A DNA stretch of 64,000 nt from Planctomycetota bacterium (GCA_016200135.1 JACQFI010000019.1:1-64000), one strand, 5' to 3'. Counted from the first letter of the stretch, positions 34,447-42,633 are shown. Made by a program: numbers and translations. Notes: a model not told the origin generated them from the letters alone.

Positions 34447-35073
34447 ATGAAAGAAAAAGGATGCGCATCCAATTCCCGTTGGCAGTCAATAGTAGATTTG
34501 CCCACACCCAATCAGCGTGTTCACCAAATCGGGAAAGCTATAGAGTTAAAGAGTAAGGCTGCGATTCCATTTCTTATTCTCGCCCTCGCAGACAACTCAA
34601 AGTTTACTGGCGATGACAACGAACCAGAAACACACGGGACACCAATCTGCGTTGCCGCCATTGAGGCGCTCACAGAAATCGAGGCGATTGAAGCTGCAAC
34701 CGAATTACGCAAGCTTAATCTTGCAACCAATAATCGTGAGATCAGGGAGAAGACCTACATTGCGCTTCTGAAGATGAATGCAATTTCACTTGTTCAAGCT
34801 AAACAAGAGTTGTTTGCAACACAGGCTGGCCAATGGTCTTTCATATACATTTGTTTCAGACTTGGACTGGTCGATGAACTTTGCGAAATGTCAAAGAATA
34901 AGAAACTAATAAACCATATCAGAGAAGGTGCGAAAAATGCGCTTAAGGCATCCCTATTGCAGATATTAAACCACTCAAATCCCACTCCTGGCAGAAGGGA
35001 ATGGGCACTGGCTTACCTTAAACGCACCGGCATAAAGTTTCGAAAGAGGTTTCTTGAAAGCTATTTCGAGTAA
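34447..35073 (+). CDS. AT-rich hypothetical protein, HEAT-like helical repeats
   Basis: A 208-residue helical protein of unknown role. Paired helices such as AAIPFLILALADNS, CVAAIEALTEIEAIEAATEL and REIREKTYIALLKM resemble HEAT/armadillo repeats, which bind proteins. Base composition falls to about 42% GC against more than 60% on both sides, and codons are A/T-ending (many AAA, GAA, ATT). That suggests recent acquisition. No recombinase or repeat boundary is evident. It may carry its own promoter just upstream. It could be an immunity or antitoxin-type partner, but nothing in the sequence shows this. Confidence 0.65.
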   Translation: MKEKGCASNSRWQSIVDLPTPNQRVHQIGKAIELKSKAAIPFLILALADNSKFTGDDNEPETHGTPICVAAIEALTEIEAIEAATELRKLNLATNNREIREKTYIALLKMNAISLVQAKQELFATQAGQWSFIYICFRLGLVDELCEMSKNKKLINHIREGAKNALKASLLQILNHSNPTPGRREWALAYLKRTGIKFRKRFLESYFE

Positions 35074-35111
35074 GCTTGATTGCTTTTTAGCCCAATAAAT
35101 TCCTTCGTGAA

Positions 35112-36623
35112 TCACTTGTCCGGTCCGGTTTTTGCCTCGCGCAGCTTGCGCCAGTACTCCAGCGCCTTGGCGCGTTCGGCCTCGTTGAGCTTCCCGTCGC
35201 CGTCTTCGTCGAATTTCTTGATCGCGTCCTTGATGATGTCGCGCAGGTTCCCGCCTTCGCCTCCTCCAAAAACACTGCGGCCCGCCGCGAGTTTCAGCGC
35301 AAACGCGTCGGACTCGTTCGCCGGCATCACCTGCACCCAGCAGATGGCCATCTCGTCGGTGGTCTGCTCGCCCCACGTCACGCGCTTGGGCGGCTTGCTG
35401 GGGTTGCGCGGGTTCGCCGCCGAGTTATCGTAGGTGAATTCCATCTCGATCTTCGTGCCTTTGGGCAGCTTCACGGGCTTCGCGTACTGATACGAGCCCT
35501 GCCAGTTGAAGTCCCAATCTTTGATCCAGATGAGCGGCTGCACCGTCCCGCCGGGCAGCGTCGCGTTGCATTTGATGTCCTTCGCCAGCAGATGCGCGTG
35601 CGGGATGATGCCGACCGCTTCCATATCGATGGTGGTAGTCGTGGAATCCTTGACCTTGTAGGCCGCGTCACCGGGCGCGATGTTCATCTGCCGCGAGCGC
35701 AGCGTGAGCGCGCCGAGCGTGCGCTTGGGCGCTTCCTTGCTGAAGTAGAGCCCCACCTGCGACTGCTCGCTCTCTTCCTTGCCCGTCGGATGGAAGTGGA
35801 CCTGAATCACCAGGTCGGAGCCCTTCTTGACCATCTTCGCGGTGCCTTCGGGCATCGGGCGCGGCATCGAACCGGGCGCCCAGCCGCCAAGGCCGCCGGT
35901 GGGGATGAACCCCAGCCCGCCGAAACTCGCGAAACCCGGCCCGGGGTCGGCCTCGTCTTTCTTGCGGGCCTGGCCGAGCGAGTCCAGAAAGAGCAGCGCG
36001 TGGTGGACGACCTTGCGGTTGCCCGGGCGGTACTCGACCGCGCTCACGTACTTGTCCTCGGTGATGGGAATCGGAATCACGAAGCAGCGGTACACGTCGC
36101 GGCCTTCGGCGACCACGGTGTAGGCCTCGGGCATCTTCAGGAGCATGTCCGGCGGCCCAAGCTGCCAGCCCTCGGTGAACTTGGGCGCATCGGGCATGTC
36201 CTTGGGATCGCCTTCCGGAGAACCGTCGTCCACCCACTGCTGGATGAGCCCGATCTGCTCGTTGGTCAGCCGCCGCGCGTCGCAGAAATCCCCGTAGCCG
36301 GGCTCGGCCTTCCACGGCGGCATGACGCGGTCTTTCGTGACCATGGCGACCTGAACGTCGCGCTTCTGGACGTCGCGGAAGCTCAGCAGCGGAAACGGCG
36401 CGACCTCGCCCGCCCGGTGGCAGGCCGCGCAGTTGGCAAAGACGATGGGCGCGATCTGCTTGTTGAACGTCACCGCGCCTTTCGGCTTGGCCGCATACGG
36501 CGGGTCCGCCGGTACGGAGACTTTCGCCCCCGCCGGCTTGGCCGCGGGATCTTCGGCGCGCACCCAAGCCGGAGCCATCAAGAGAGCCAGCAGGAGAGAC
36601 GCCGTCCGCATCACACTTTTCAT
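35112..36623 (-). CDS. Secreted cytochrome c / copper type II monooxygenase-like protein with EF-hand
   Basis: A 503-residue exported protein. Signal peptide MKSVMRTASLLLALLMAPAW; haem-binding CAACH (C65, C68, H69) near the N-terminus. The two-lobed middle resembles peptidylglycine alpha-hydroxylating monooxygenase folds, with candidate copper ligands in VVHHALLFLDS, IQVHFHPTG and IPHAHLLAKD. Near the C-terminus FDEDGDGKLNEAE is a canonical EF-hand loop. ATG 36623 overlaps the stop of the upstream redoxin gene by 4 bp, and the protein length starts cleanly with its signal peptide there. The likely role is a periplasmic redox or oxygenation step. The pairing with a redoxin recurs in planctomycetes, as far as I recall. 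Confidence 0.85.
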   Translation of the reverse strand: MKSVMRTASLLLALLMAPAWVRAEDPAAKPAGAKVSVPADPPYAAKPKGAVTFNKQIAPIVFANCAACHRAGEVAPFPLLSFRDVQKRDVQVAMVTKDRVMPPWKAEPGYGDFCDARRLTNEQIGLIQQWVDDGSPEGDPKDMPDAPKFTEGWQLGPPDMLLKMPEAYTVVAEGRDVYRCFVIPIPITEDKYVSAVEYRPGNRKVVHHALLFLDSLGQARKKDEADPGPGFASFGGLGFIPTGGLGGWAPGSMPRPMPEGTAKMVKKGSDLVIQVHFHPTGKEESEQSQVGLYFSKEAPKRTLGALTLRSRQMNIAPGDAAYKVKDSTTTTIDMEAVGIIPHAHLLAKDIKCNATLPGGTVQPLIWIKDWDFNWQGSYQYAKPVKLPKGTKIEMEFTYDNSAANPRNPSKPPKRVTWGEQTTDEMAICWVQVMPANESDAFALKLAAGRSVFGGGEGGNLRDIIKDAIKKFDEDGDGKLNEAERAKALEYWRKLREAKTGPDK

Positions 36624-37216
36624 GGTTTGCGTTCCTTCATGGTTTGGATGATGCACCCAACCGCCTTGGTCTCGGCTACGGGCACGGGCTTGCCTGCGCA
36701 GAGCGCGTCGAGCGCGGCGCGGAGATCGCGGGACTCCGGTTCCGCGCGCTGCTTCGTGTAGCTGATATAGCGGTCGTCGATCCGGCCGCGATAGAGCGTC
36801 TTGCCTTCCGGCGAGACCACGACCGCCTCCGGCGTCACCGCGGCCTTCACGCGCACGGCCAGGGCCTGCTGCGGATCGAGCAGCACCGGACAGGTGTAGC
36901 CGAATTCTTTGGCGTGCTTGCGCGCGGTCTCGGGTTTCAAGTCCGGATCGACATGCACGAGATAAAACGCGACGCCCTGCTTCGCGTACGCCGCGCAGAT
37001 GCGGTTGATCTCCGGCGCGTAGGCGTTGGAGATGGGGCAGTCGTTCGTGATGAAGACGAAGACCACGGCCTTTTGATCCTTCTCGAACTTGAGCGGCTCC
37101 CTGGATGCGCCGTCGAGGTCCTTCAGCGCCAGCGCAGGGTCTTCGGCGCCGAGCGCTACCCCAAGCGCAAAGCCCGCCAGCAGGCCGAGCATTCGCAGAA
37201 GTCTTGCCGTTCGCAT
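36620..37216 (-). CDS. Secreted redoxin (AhpC/TSA-like thioredoxin-fold protein)
   Basis: A 198-residue thioredoxin-fold protein. It has signal peptide MRTARLLRMLGLLAGFALG, strand-helix FVFITNDCPISNAYAPEIN with a single active-site Cys (CPIS rather than CxxC), the cis-Pro region AAVTPEAVVVSPEG, and C-terminal GCIIQTM. I choose ATG 37216 because GGAG lies 9 nt upstream. In-frame alternatives at 37231 (ATG) and 37261 (GTG) have poorer sites. It overlaps the cytochrome/copper protein by 4 bp, so the two are made together and probably act on one another or on a shared electron-transfer path. Confidence 0.85.
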   Translation of the reverse strand: MRTARLLRMLGLLAGFALGVALGAEDPALALKDLDGASREPLKFEKDQKAVVFVFITNDCPISNAYAPEINRICAAYAKQGVAFYLVHVDPDLKPETARKHAKEFGYTCPVLLDPQQALAVRVKAAVTPEAVVVSPEGKTLYRGRIDDRYISYTKQRAEPESRDLRAALDALCAGKPVPVAETKAVGCIIQTMKERKP

Positions 37217-37298
37217 CGTAGTGCGCTCCATCTTTATGCAACCGTCCCCGGGATTAGACACACGGCTGCACCCGGGTTGTTACAGCGCATTCGAGCAG

Positions 37299-37325
37299 AA
37301 AAATAAATCCCCCTTTGCAGGGGGA
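37299..37325 (-). terminator. Intrinsic terminator after the EF-hand gene
   Basis: On the minus strand TCCCCC-TGCAAA-GGGGGA is followed by TTTATTTTTC. It lies about 40 bp downstream of the EF-hand gene stop and just before the redoxin gene, insulating the two transcripts. Confidence 0.8.
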
Positions 37326-37366
37326 GCTAAAAGAGGGTGCGCCGCGCATGCGCTCGGAGCACGCGC

Positions 37367-38116
37367 TTATTTCTCGTTGAGGATCTTATCGAGTTCCGCC
37401 TGCGCCTTCGCGCGCTCGGCGTCGTTCATCGTATTGATGCCGTCGTCGCTCTTGGTCTCGGTCTCCTTCTTCCCTTCGCCCTTGCCGCCGGGGCCGCGTT
37501 TGCCCTGCCGGGCCAGCATCGCCTCCTTCGCCTTGGCCATCTCTTTCTCGTCCAGCTTCCCGTCGTGGTTCTCGTCGAACTTTTCCATCAGCTTCTTGCG
37601 CAGTTCGAGACCTTCCGGACTGTTCATCTTCTCCATCTGTTCGAGCATCTTGGCCGCTTCTTTCGCGTCGATCTTGCCGTCCTTGTTCTCGTCGGCGCGC
37701 TCCATCATCTGCTTGCGCATGTTCTTGATCTTGTTGGCCTGCTCCTCGTCCACCTGCGGCGGGAGATCGATGTCCTTCTCGTTGGACGTCTTCATCAGAA
37801 AGTCGATGGCGTCGGTGCGCTCCTTGCCGGTGAGTTTCTTATCGTGGTCCGCGTCGAACTGTTCGAGCAGGCGCCCGTACATCCCGCCGCCTTCGCCCAT
37901 CTTGCCTGCGCCCTTCTCACCCTTCTCTCCCTTCGCGCCTTTCTTGCCGCTCTTCCCGGTGGGCGCGGTGGGATTGTCGGCCTCGGCTTTAAGACGGGCC
38001 TCGAGTTCATTCTTCGCCGCGTCGTCCCCTTGCGGAGCATCCGAACTGCGTGCCGCGGCATGCGAGAGCCCCATAAGCGCCACCGCCAGGACCGCCACCA
38101 GGTTCGCTCGCGACAT
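37367..38116 (-). CDS. Secreted multi-EF-hand calcium-binding protein
   Basis: A 249-residue exported protein. It has signal peptide MSRANLVAVLAVALMGLSHA, a Lys/Gly/Glu repeat linker (about 54-78), then EF-hand loops DADHDKKLTGKE (88-99), DENKDGKIDAKE (142-153) and DENHDGKLDEKE (181-192), each flanked by helices. The tail is Lys/Glu-rich. Three loops retain Asp at 1, 3 and 5 and Glu at 12 and should bind calcium. ATG 38116 is fixed by GAGGAGG 6 nt upstream. It is monocistronic with its own terminator. The same FDxDxDGKL motif ends the neighbouring cytochrome/copper protein, so calcium may link them. Confidence 0.88.
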   Translation of the reverse strand: MSRANLVAVLAVALMGLSHAAARSSDAPQGDDAAKNELEARLKAEADNPTAPTGKSGKKGAKGEKGEKGAGKMGEGGGMYGRLLEQFDADHDKKLTGKERTDAIDFLMKTSNEKDIDLPPQVDEEQANKIKNMRKQMMERADENKDGKIDAKEAAKMLEQMEKMNSPEGLELRKKLMEKFDENHDGKLDEKEMAKAKEAMLARQGKRGPGGKGEGKKETETKSDDGINTMNDAERAKAQAELDKILNEK

Positions 38117-38484
38117 GATTCGCCTCCTCTTATTGGACGACTCAACTCTACCACCATTATAGATAAGAACATGCCATACCAAACTGCTGTAAAAATTATC
38201 TTATTGATCAAACGACACTTACAAGAAAGCGGCGTCACGGGTTGTTGAAGGGAATCACCGCACACGACGCAGGCTGGCGAAAGTTCCCACACGCGAGCCA
38301 CGAGCGGCAACGGCGAAGATTCCTACGCTTGAATGGAGAATCCCACATGTGCAATGGACGAACGTTACGCGTAAACGCTTGTGGGTAGGGAGTTACGCAT
38401 TTCGGCGTCTTGGCACAGCACTTGTTCATTACCGCGCACCTGGATCCATGCAAACGCGCCCAAGCAAAGGGCAAGGAGGAGTCG
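38117..38484. other. Divergent intergenic region
   Basis: This 368-bp gap separates the EF-hand gene (minus) from the Asp/Arg-repeat gene (plus). On the minus strand TATAAT (38156-38161) with TTGGTA (38177-38182, 15-bp spacer) is a likely promoter for the EF-hand gene. The middle part (about 38195-38350) contains GCGAGCCACGAGCGG-type words like those at 32240-32280. AAGGAGGAG just before 38485 is the ribosome site of the plus-strand gene. No RNA gene or ORF with support was seen. Confidence 0.45.
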
Positions 38485-38907
38485 ATGTTGAGGCACTCTA
38501 TTCTGTTGAGTGGGATCGTGTTTGGAATCGCGCTGCTCGCCGGCCAGGTTCGCGCCGCGGACGACGGCCCGGGCGACCGGCGGGAAGACAACAAGGATAT
38601 CCGAGAAGACCGCCGCGATATTCGGCAGGACACGCGGGACATCAAGGAAGACAGGAAGGACCTCCACGAAGACCGCAGCGATGTCCGTGAAGACCGCAAG
38701 GACGTTCGCAACGACGACACCAAACAGGAGAAGGCCGAGGACCGCAAGGACCTGCGCGAAGACAAGCGCGACGTAAGGCAGGATGGGCGCGACCTGAAGG
38801 ACGACAAGCAGGATCGGCGCGGTGACGTTCACGACAAGCGCGCGGACAAGCGCGACCGGCGTGAAGACCACCGGGATCGCCGGGGCAACCGGCAAGGTCG
38901 CAAATAA
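38485..38907 (+). CDS. Secreted Asp/Arg heptad-repeat protein
   Basis: A 140-residue exported protein. After signal peptide MLRHSILLSGIVFGIALLAG almost the whole mature chain is a 7-residue repeat of the form EDRxD(I/L/V)(R/K), for example EDRRDIR, QDTRDIK, EDRKDLH, EDRKDVR and EDKRDVR, about a dozen units. Such alternating acidic/basic heptads favour a single long alpha helix held by i to i+4 salt bridges. The function is unknown. A periplasmic spacer, metal/acid buffering or envelope-stress role would be guesses. ATG 38485 follows AAGGAGGAG. The DNA has a matching 21-bp periodicity. Confidence 0.75.
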   Translation: MLRHSILLSGIVFGIALLAGQVRAADDGPGDRREDNKDIREDRRDIRQDTRDIKEDRKDLHEDRSDVREDRKDVRNDDTKQEKAEDRKDLREDKRDVRQDGRDLKDDKQDRRGDVHDKRADKRDRREDHRDRRGNRQGRK

Positions 38908-39007
38908 GAAGCATGCGATCCAGGTCTCCCGGGTCTTCGATCGGGGCGGGGCCATGTGGCCCCGCTCCTTTCAAGCCCGGAGTCCTTGGCTGCGATACCC
39001 GCACCAG

Positions 39008-39039
39008 AAAAAGAAAAGGCCCGCCGAAGCGAGCCCTTT
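39008..39039 (-). terminator. Intrinsic terminator after nagB
   Basis: On the minus strand AAAGGGCTCGC-TTCG-GCGGGCCTTT forms a stem with a UUCG tetraloop and one bulged G, followed by TCTTTTTC. It lies about 30 bp beyond the nagB stop. Confidence 0.85.
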
Positions 39040-39066
39040 CCCTGATAACTGAACATCCGGCCGGGC

Positions 39067-39816
39067 TTACTTCTTCAGCTTGCTCGCCGAGTCGGTGTCG
39101 AGAATGAACGTACAGTCCGGATGATCCTGCAGCAGGCTCGCCGGAACGTCGGGCGAGAACGCGCCTTCCACGGCCTTCGCGACGGCGTCGGCCTTTTTGG
39201 CGCCGGTGGCGAGGAGGACGAGCTTCTTCGCGTCGCGGATCGTGCCGATGCCGGTCGAGAGCGCGCACCGCGGAACCTCGTTGGCGTTCTTGAAGAAGCG
39301 CCCGTCGGAGTTCGACTCGATGGTGCTCTGGGTCAGGCTGACCAAGCGCGTGCGGCTGTCCACGGGCGAGCCGGGCTCGTTGAAGGCGATGTGCCCGTTG
39401 TTGCCGATGCCCAGGATCCAGAGGTCCACGCCGCCGACGGAGACGATCTTGTCTTCGTAGGCCTGGCATTCGACCGCGGGGAAGCGCGCCTTGCCGTTGA
39501 GCACGTTCGTGTTCCAGGTGCGGATGTCGATGTGGTTGAAGAGCTTGTCGTTCATGAAGTAGCGGTAGCTCTGGTCATGGTCGCCGTCCAGGCCCCAGTA
39601 CTCGTCGAGATTGAAGCTGGTGACCTTGGCAAAGCTGACTTTCTCGGCCTTGCTGAGGCGCGCGATCTCGGCGTAGGTCTTTTCCGGGGTCGAACCGGTC
39701 GCGAAGCCCAGCACGGACGCGGGCTTGTTGCGGACCTGCTCGATGAACATGCCGGCGCACTTCTTGGCCACTTCCTCGGACGTCTTGCACACCACAATCT
39801 TGATGTTACCTGCCAT
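39067..39816 (-). CDS. nagB: Glucosamine-6-phosphate deaminase
   Basis: A 249-residue enzyme converting glucosamine 6-phosphate to fructose 6-phosphate and ammonia. Family motifs are GFATGSTPEKTYAEI (phosphate loop), the catalytic region SFNLDEYWGLD, and GIGNNGHIAFNEPGSP with the active-site His. ATG 39816 is chosen because GGAG sits 8 nt upstream. A longer in-frame start at 39840 has none. It lies 84 bp downstream of a ROK-family regulator on the same strand, as expected for an amino-sugar catabolic operon, and ends in its own terminator. No nagA or transporter gene is nearby. Confidence 0.95.
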   Translation of the reverse strand: MAGNIKIVVCKTSEEVAKKCAGMFIEQVRNKPASVLGFATGSTPEKTYAEIARLSKAEKVSFAKVTSFNLDEYWGLDGDHDQSYRYFMNDKLFNHIDIRTWNTNVLNGKARFPAVECQAYEDKIVSVGGVDLWILGIGNNGHIAFNEPGSPVDSRTRLVSLTQSTIESNSDGRFFKNANEVPRCALSTGIGTIRDAKKLVLLATGAKKADAVAKAVEGAFSPDVPASLLQDHPDCTFILDTDSASKLKK

Positions 39817-39861
39817 TGCTGCGGCTCCTTTCACGGCCATTCGGTTCGGGCGATGTCTTCC

Positions 39862-39888
39862 CGCCGGCGCGCCACATGCGCGCCGGCG
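39862..39888 (-). promoter_or_regulatory. Intercistronic hairpin between ROK gene and nagB
   Basis: CGCCGGCGCGC (39862-39872), loop CACAT, then the exact complement (39878-39888): a perfect 11-bp GC stem in the 84-bp gap. There is no T-run after it, so it is more likely an mRNA stabiliser, processing site or attenuator than a full terminator. Confidence 0.55.
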
Positions 39889-39900
39889 TACTCTCGGGAC

Positions 39901-41283
39901 CTACTTCTCCTTCGCGGCGGGCCGGCCGACCGCCCAACGCCGCCACCGCGAGATCCGTTGTTCGCTTTCACGCATGATGCGGTCCTTCTCCGGCGACTTG
40001 CGCCCCCGCGCGCGCGCTTTTTCGCCTCCGCGCCCGCGGGCCTCCTCGTCCGAACCCAGCGGGAGCGCGCGGCCTTCGGAGACGGCAAAGAGCTTGTCCG
40101 GCTCGTCGAAGAGGCTCTCGAAGATCAGCATCGAGCCGCCCACGGCCGCGGCGTCGCGCCCCAGCGCCGAAGGGATGATGCGCGTCGGCTGCTGTAAGAT
40201 CGGGAGGACGCGCGCGCGAAACGTGCGCTCGATCGCCTCGTTGAAGACGCGATAGCCGTGCACGAGCACTTCGCCGCCGAAGACGATCAATTCGGGATTA
40301 AAGAAGTTTACGAGATTGGCGAGGCCCAGCCCGATGTATTCGCCCGCGCGCGTGACCACGTTCGTCGCCAGGCGGTCGCCGTCGTCGGCCGCGCGGAAGA
40401 CGGCCTCCGTGTTGACCGTCTTGCCGTTCACGTTCGCCGCGTTGGCCACGGACGACTGCACGCCCTTGCGGATGGCCTGCAGGGCCTGGTCGAGCACCGC
40501 GGAGGGCGAGGCCAGGCTTTCCAGGCAGCCGTAATTGCCGCAATAGCAGATCGGTCCCGACGGGTCGACGATCGTGTGTCCGAACTCGCCCGCGTTGCGC
40601 GTCGCGCCGACATAGAGCCGGCCGTCCACCACGATCCCGCACGCGATGCCCTGGTTGATGCTGAGGAAGAGCATGTCCCGCATCCCTCGCGCTCCGCCGT
40701 GCCGGCGTTCGGCCAGGGTCGCGGCTTGAACGTCGTTACCGATCTGCGCCGGAATCCCGAGGCGCTGTTCAAGCTGTTGCGCGAGCGGGATGTCTTTCCA
40801 GTCTTCGCGGTGCGGAAACTCGCGGGAGATCCGGCCGTTCTCGTCGGTCAGCCCCGAGATCGCCAGCCCCACGCCGATGGGCTTGCGTTGCGCGGGCGCG
40901 CGCGCCTTGAGCGACTCGGCGACCTGCAAGAGCGCCTCGACCATCGGATCCTTGCCTGCGGGCATCTCGTCGGGGCCCTGCACCCGGTCGAGCACATTGC
41001 CGCCGAGGTCTGCGAGCACGCCGCGGATGCCGGTCAGGCCCATCTCGAGCCCGATCACGGTCGCAAAGCCGGGGTTCAAAATCAGGAGCTCGGCGCGCCG
41101 GCCGCCCTCGGACTTCTCAAAGCCGTCGCCCGTGATCAGCTTGGCGTCGATCAGTTCCTTGGTCAGGTTGGAGATCGTGGGCAAGTTGATGTCGAGGGAC
41201 TCGGAGAGCATGGGACGGGAGGCCCGGCCGAGTTCGCGGATCATATCCAGAATGCGGACTTTATTCTCAAATCGGTTGGCCAT
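39901..41283 (-). CDS. ROK-family transcriptional regulator (NagC/XylR type)
   Basis: A 460-residue regulator. An N-terminal winged helix (about 5-65: RILDMIRELGRASRPMLSES, LPTISNLTKELIDAKL) is followed by a ROK sugar-kinase-like domain (about 75-390). The ROK zinc motif is visible as GHTIVDPSGPICYCGNYGC, and glycine loops such as VGLAISGLTDENG bind the sugar. The C-terminal about 60 residues are highly basic (RGRGGEKARARGRK, RRWRR-like) and atypical for the family. Upstream of nagB on the same strand, it probably senses GlcNAc-6-P or a related sugar. The AT-rich gap 41284-41531 to the divergent oxidoreductase would hold its operator. Confidence 0.92.
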   Translation of the reverse strand: MANRFENKVRILDMIRELGRASRPMLSESLDINLPTISNLTKELIDAKLITGDGFEKSEGGRRAELLILNPGFATVIGLEMGLTGIRGVLADLGGNVLDRVQGPDEMPAGKDPMVEALLQVAESLKARAPAQRKPIGVGLAISGLTDENGRISREFPHREDWKDIPLAQQLEQRLGIPAQIGNDVQAATLAERRHGGARGMRDMLFLSINQGIACGIVVDGRLYVGATRNAGEFGHTIVDPSGPICYCGNYGCLESLASPSAVLDQALQAIRKGVQSSVANAANVNGKTVNTEAVFRAADDGDRLATNVVTRAGEYIGLGLANLVNFFNPELIVFGGEVLVHGYRVFNEAIERTFRARVLPILQQPTRIIPSALGRDAAAVGGSMLIFESLFDEPDKLFAVSEGRALPLGSDEEARGRGGEKARARGRKSPEKDRIMRESEQRISRWRRWAVGRPAAKEK

Positions 41284-41531
41284 GGTTTTCCGTCTTCGGC
41301 TTGTGCCTGTAAACCCACTAATCGCTACGAAATCTTTATTATGTCCACATAGTCATAGCAAGTAGATTTTGATGAATTCGGCCAACTTAAGTATAATAAT
41401 GTAATTATCTATTGTGCAGGATGCGCCTTATTTCTCGCGTAACGCCCTGCCCTATCAATTGTTAAAAGCTGAGATTCCAAACTGATTGTGCTCGTATAGA
41501 CTGTTCCCTAAATTCACCTCTGGAGGCGCGC

Positions 41532-42530
41532 ATGGCCACGCAAGGTCCGGTCGGTTGGGGCATCCTCGGCACCGGAATGATCGCCAAGAAGGTCGCGGCA
41601 GCCGTCAAACCCAGCCGCGAATACCGGCTCGCCGCGGTCGCCAGCCGTGAACTGCCCAAGGCCGAGGCGTTCGCAAAAGAGTTCGGTTCGCCCGAAACCA
41701 AAGCGTATGGCAGTTACGACGAACTGCTCGCCGACAAGAGCGTCGAGGCGGTTTACATCAGTTTCCCGAACGCGCTGCATCACGAATGGACGATCAGATG
41801 CGCGCAGGCCAAGAAGCACGTCCTCTGCGAGAAGCCACTCGCGGTGACGGGCCTGCAGGCGCAGGAGATGATCAACGCGTGCCGCGAGAACGGCGTCCTG
41901 CTGATGGAAGCCTTCATGTACCGCTGCCACCCGGCGGCGGAGCTCATGAAAGCGACCGCACATTCGGGCATCATAGGTGAGATCCGCTATGTCCGCTCCA
42001 GCTTCTGCTTCGGGATGAAGGACCTGGCGAACGTGCGCCTCAGTGCTTCGCTGCACGGCGGCGTGCTAATGGACGTTGGGTGCTACTGCGTGAACTTCTC
42101 GCGCTTCATCGCCGGCGGCGAACCGGTCGAGGTCTCGGCCGTCGCCGAGTTCGGCCAGGAGAGCAAGGTCGACGAGGTCTTCAGTGGGACGCTGCGCTTC
42201 GCAAACAACATCCATGCGCAGTTCCACGTCTCGTTTCGCGGCAGCGGCTACCGCAGCACGGAGATCATGGGCACGAAGGGTTTCTTGCGCATCGAGAACC
42301 CCTGGTTTGCGGCGGACACGGACGTCCTGGAGGTCGTCGCGGGCAAGGACTCGAAGAAGATCCCCTTCCCGCCCGGCGACCGCTACCAGTTCCAGTTCGA
42401 ACGCTTCGGCCGGGCGCTGCGCGGCCAGGGCAAGTTACCGTTCGAACCCGAAGACGGCCTGCGCAACACGCTCGCCATCGATGCCTTGCTCCAGAGCGCG
42501 CGAACAGGCTCGGCGGTACGCTTGAAGTAA
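41532..42530 (+). CDS. Gfo/Idh/MocA-family oxidoreductase
   Basis: A 332-residue NAD(P)-dependent sugar/polyol dehydrogenase. The Rossmann start is GWGILGTGMIAKKVAAAV, the family EKPLAV motif carries the catalytic Lys, and the C-terminal alpha/beta domain includes GGVLMDVGCYCVNFSRF, whose Asp/Tyr pattern resembles D-xylose dehydrogenase and dihydrodiol dehydrogenase members. No Tat signal is seen, so it is cytoplasmic. GGAGG lies 5 nt before the ATG. It is divergent from the ROK gene across 248 AT-rich bp and 116 bp upstream of the GntR-type regulator. It may serve as the catabolic enzyme for the sugar sensed there. Confidence 0.93.
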   Translation: MATQGPVGWGILGTGMIAKKVAAAVKPSREYRLAAVASRELPKAEAFAKEFGSPETKAYGSYDELLADKSVEAVYISFPNALHHEWTIRCAQAKKHVLCEKPLAVTGLQAQEMINACRENGVLLMEAFMYRCHPAAELMKATAHSGIIGEIRYVRSSFCFGMKDLANVRLSASLHGGVLMDVGCYCVNFSRFIAGGEPVEVSAVAEFGQESKVDEVFSGTLRFANNIHAQFHVSFRGSGYRSTEIMGTKGFLRIENPWFAADTDVLEVVAGKDSKKIPFPPGDRYQFQFERFGRALRGQGKLPFEPEDGLRNTLAIDALLQSARTGSAVRLK

Positions 42531-42601
42531 TCCTACAGCGATATTTTTCTTCACATGCCATTGTATCTTCTTTAATATCCAAGTGTTGCGCGATTTAATG
42601 C

Positions 42602-42633
42602 ACATATATGTTTAATTTGAATTACATATATGT
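42602..42633. promoter_or_regulatory. Twin perfect palindromes upstream of the first GntR-type regulator
   Basis: ACATATATGT occurs at 42602-42611 and again at 42624-42633. Each copy is self-complementary, and their centres are 22 bp apart, about two helical turns. With one flanking C and G they also form a larger inverted repeat 42601-42634. They lie just upstream of the regulator start (42647), in an AT-rich strip of an otherwise GC-rich region. This is a strong candidate operator pair for autoregulation. Confidence 0.65.

Noticed and set aside
36624..37241. Upstream extension of the cytochrome/copper gene to 37241
   Set aside because: The extension is an Arg-rich read-through in the wrong frame of the redoxin gene. 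The signal peptide and 4-bp overlap fix the start at 36623.
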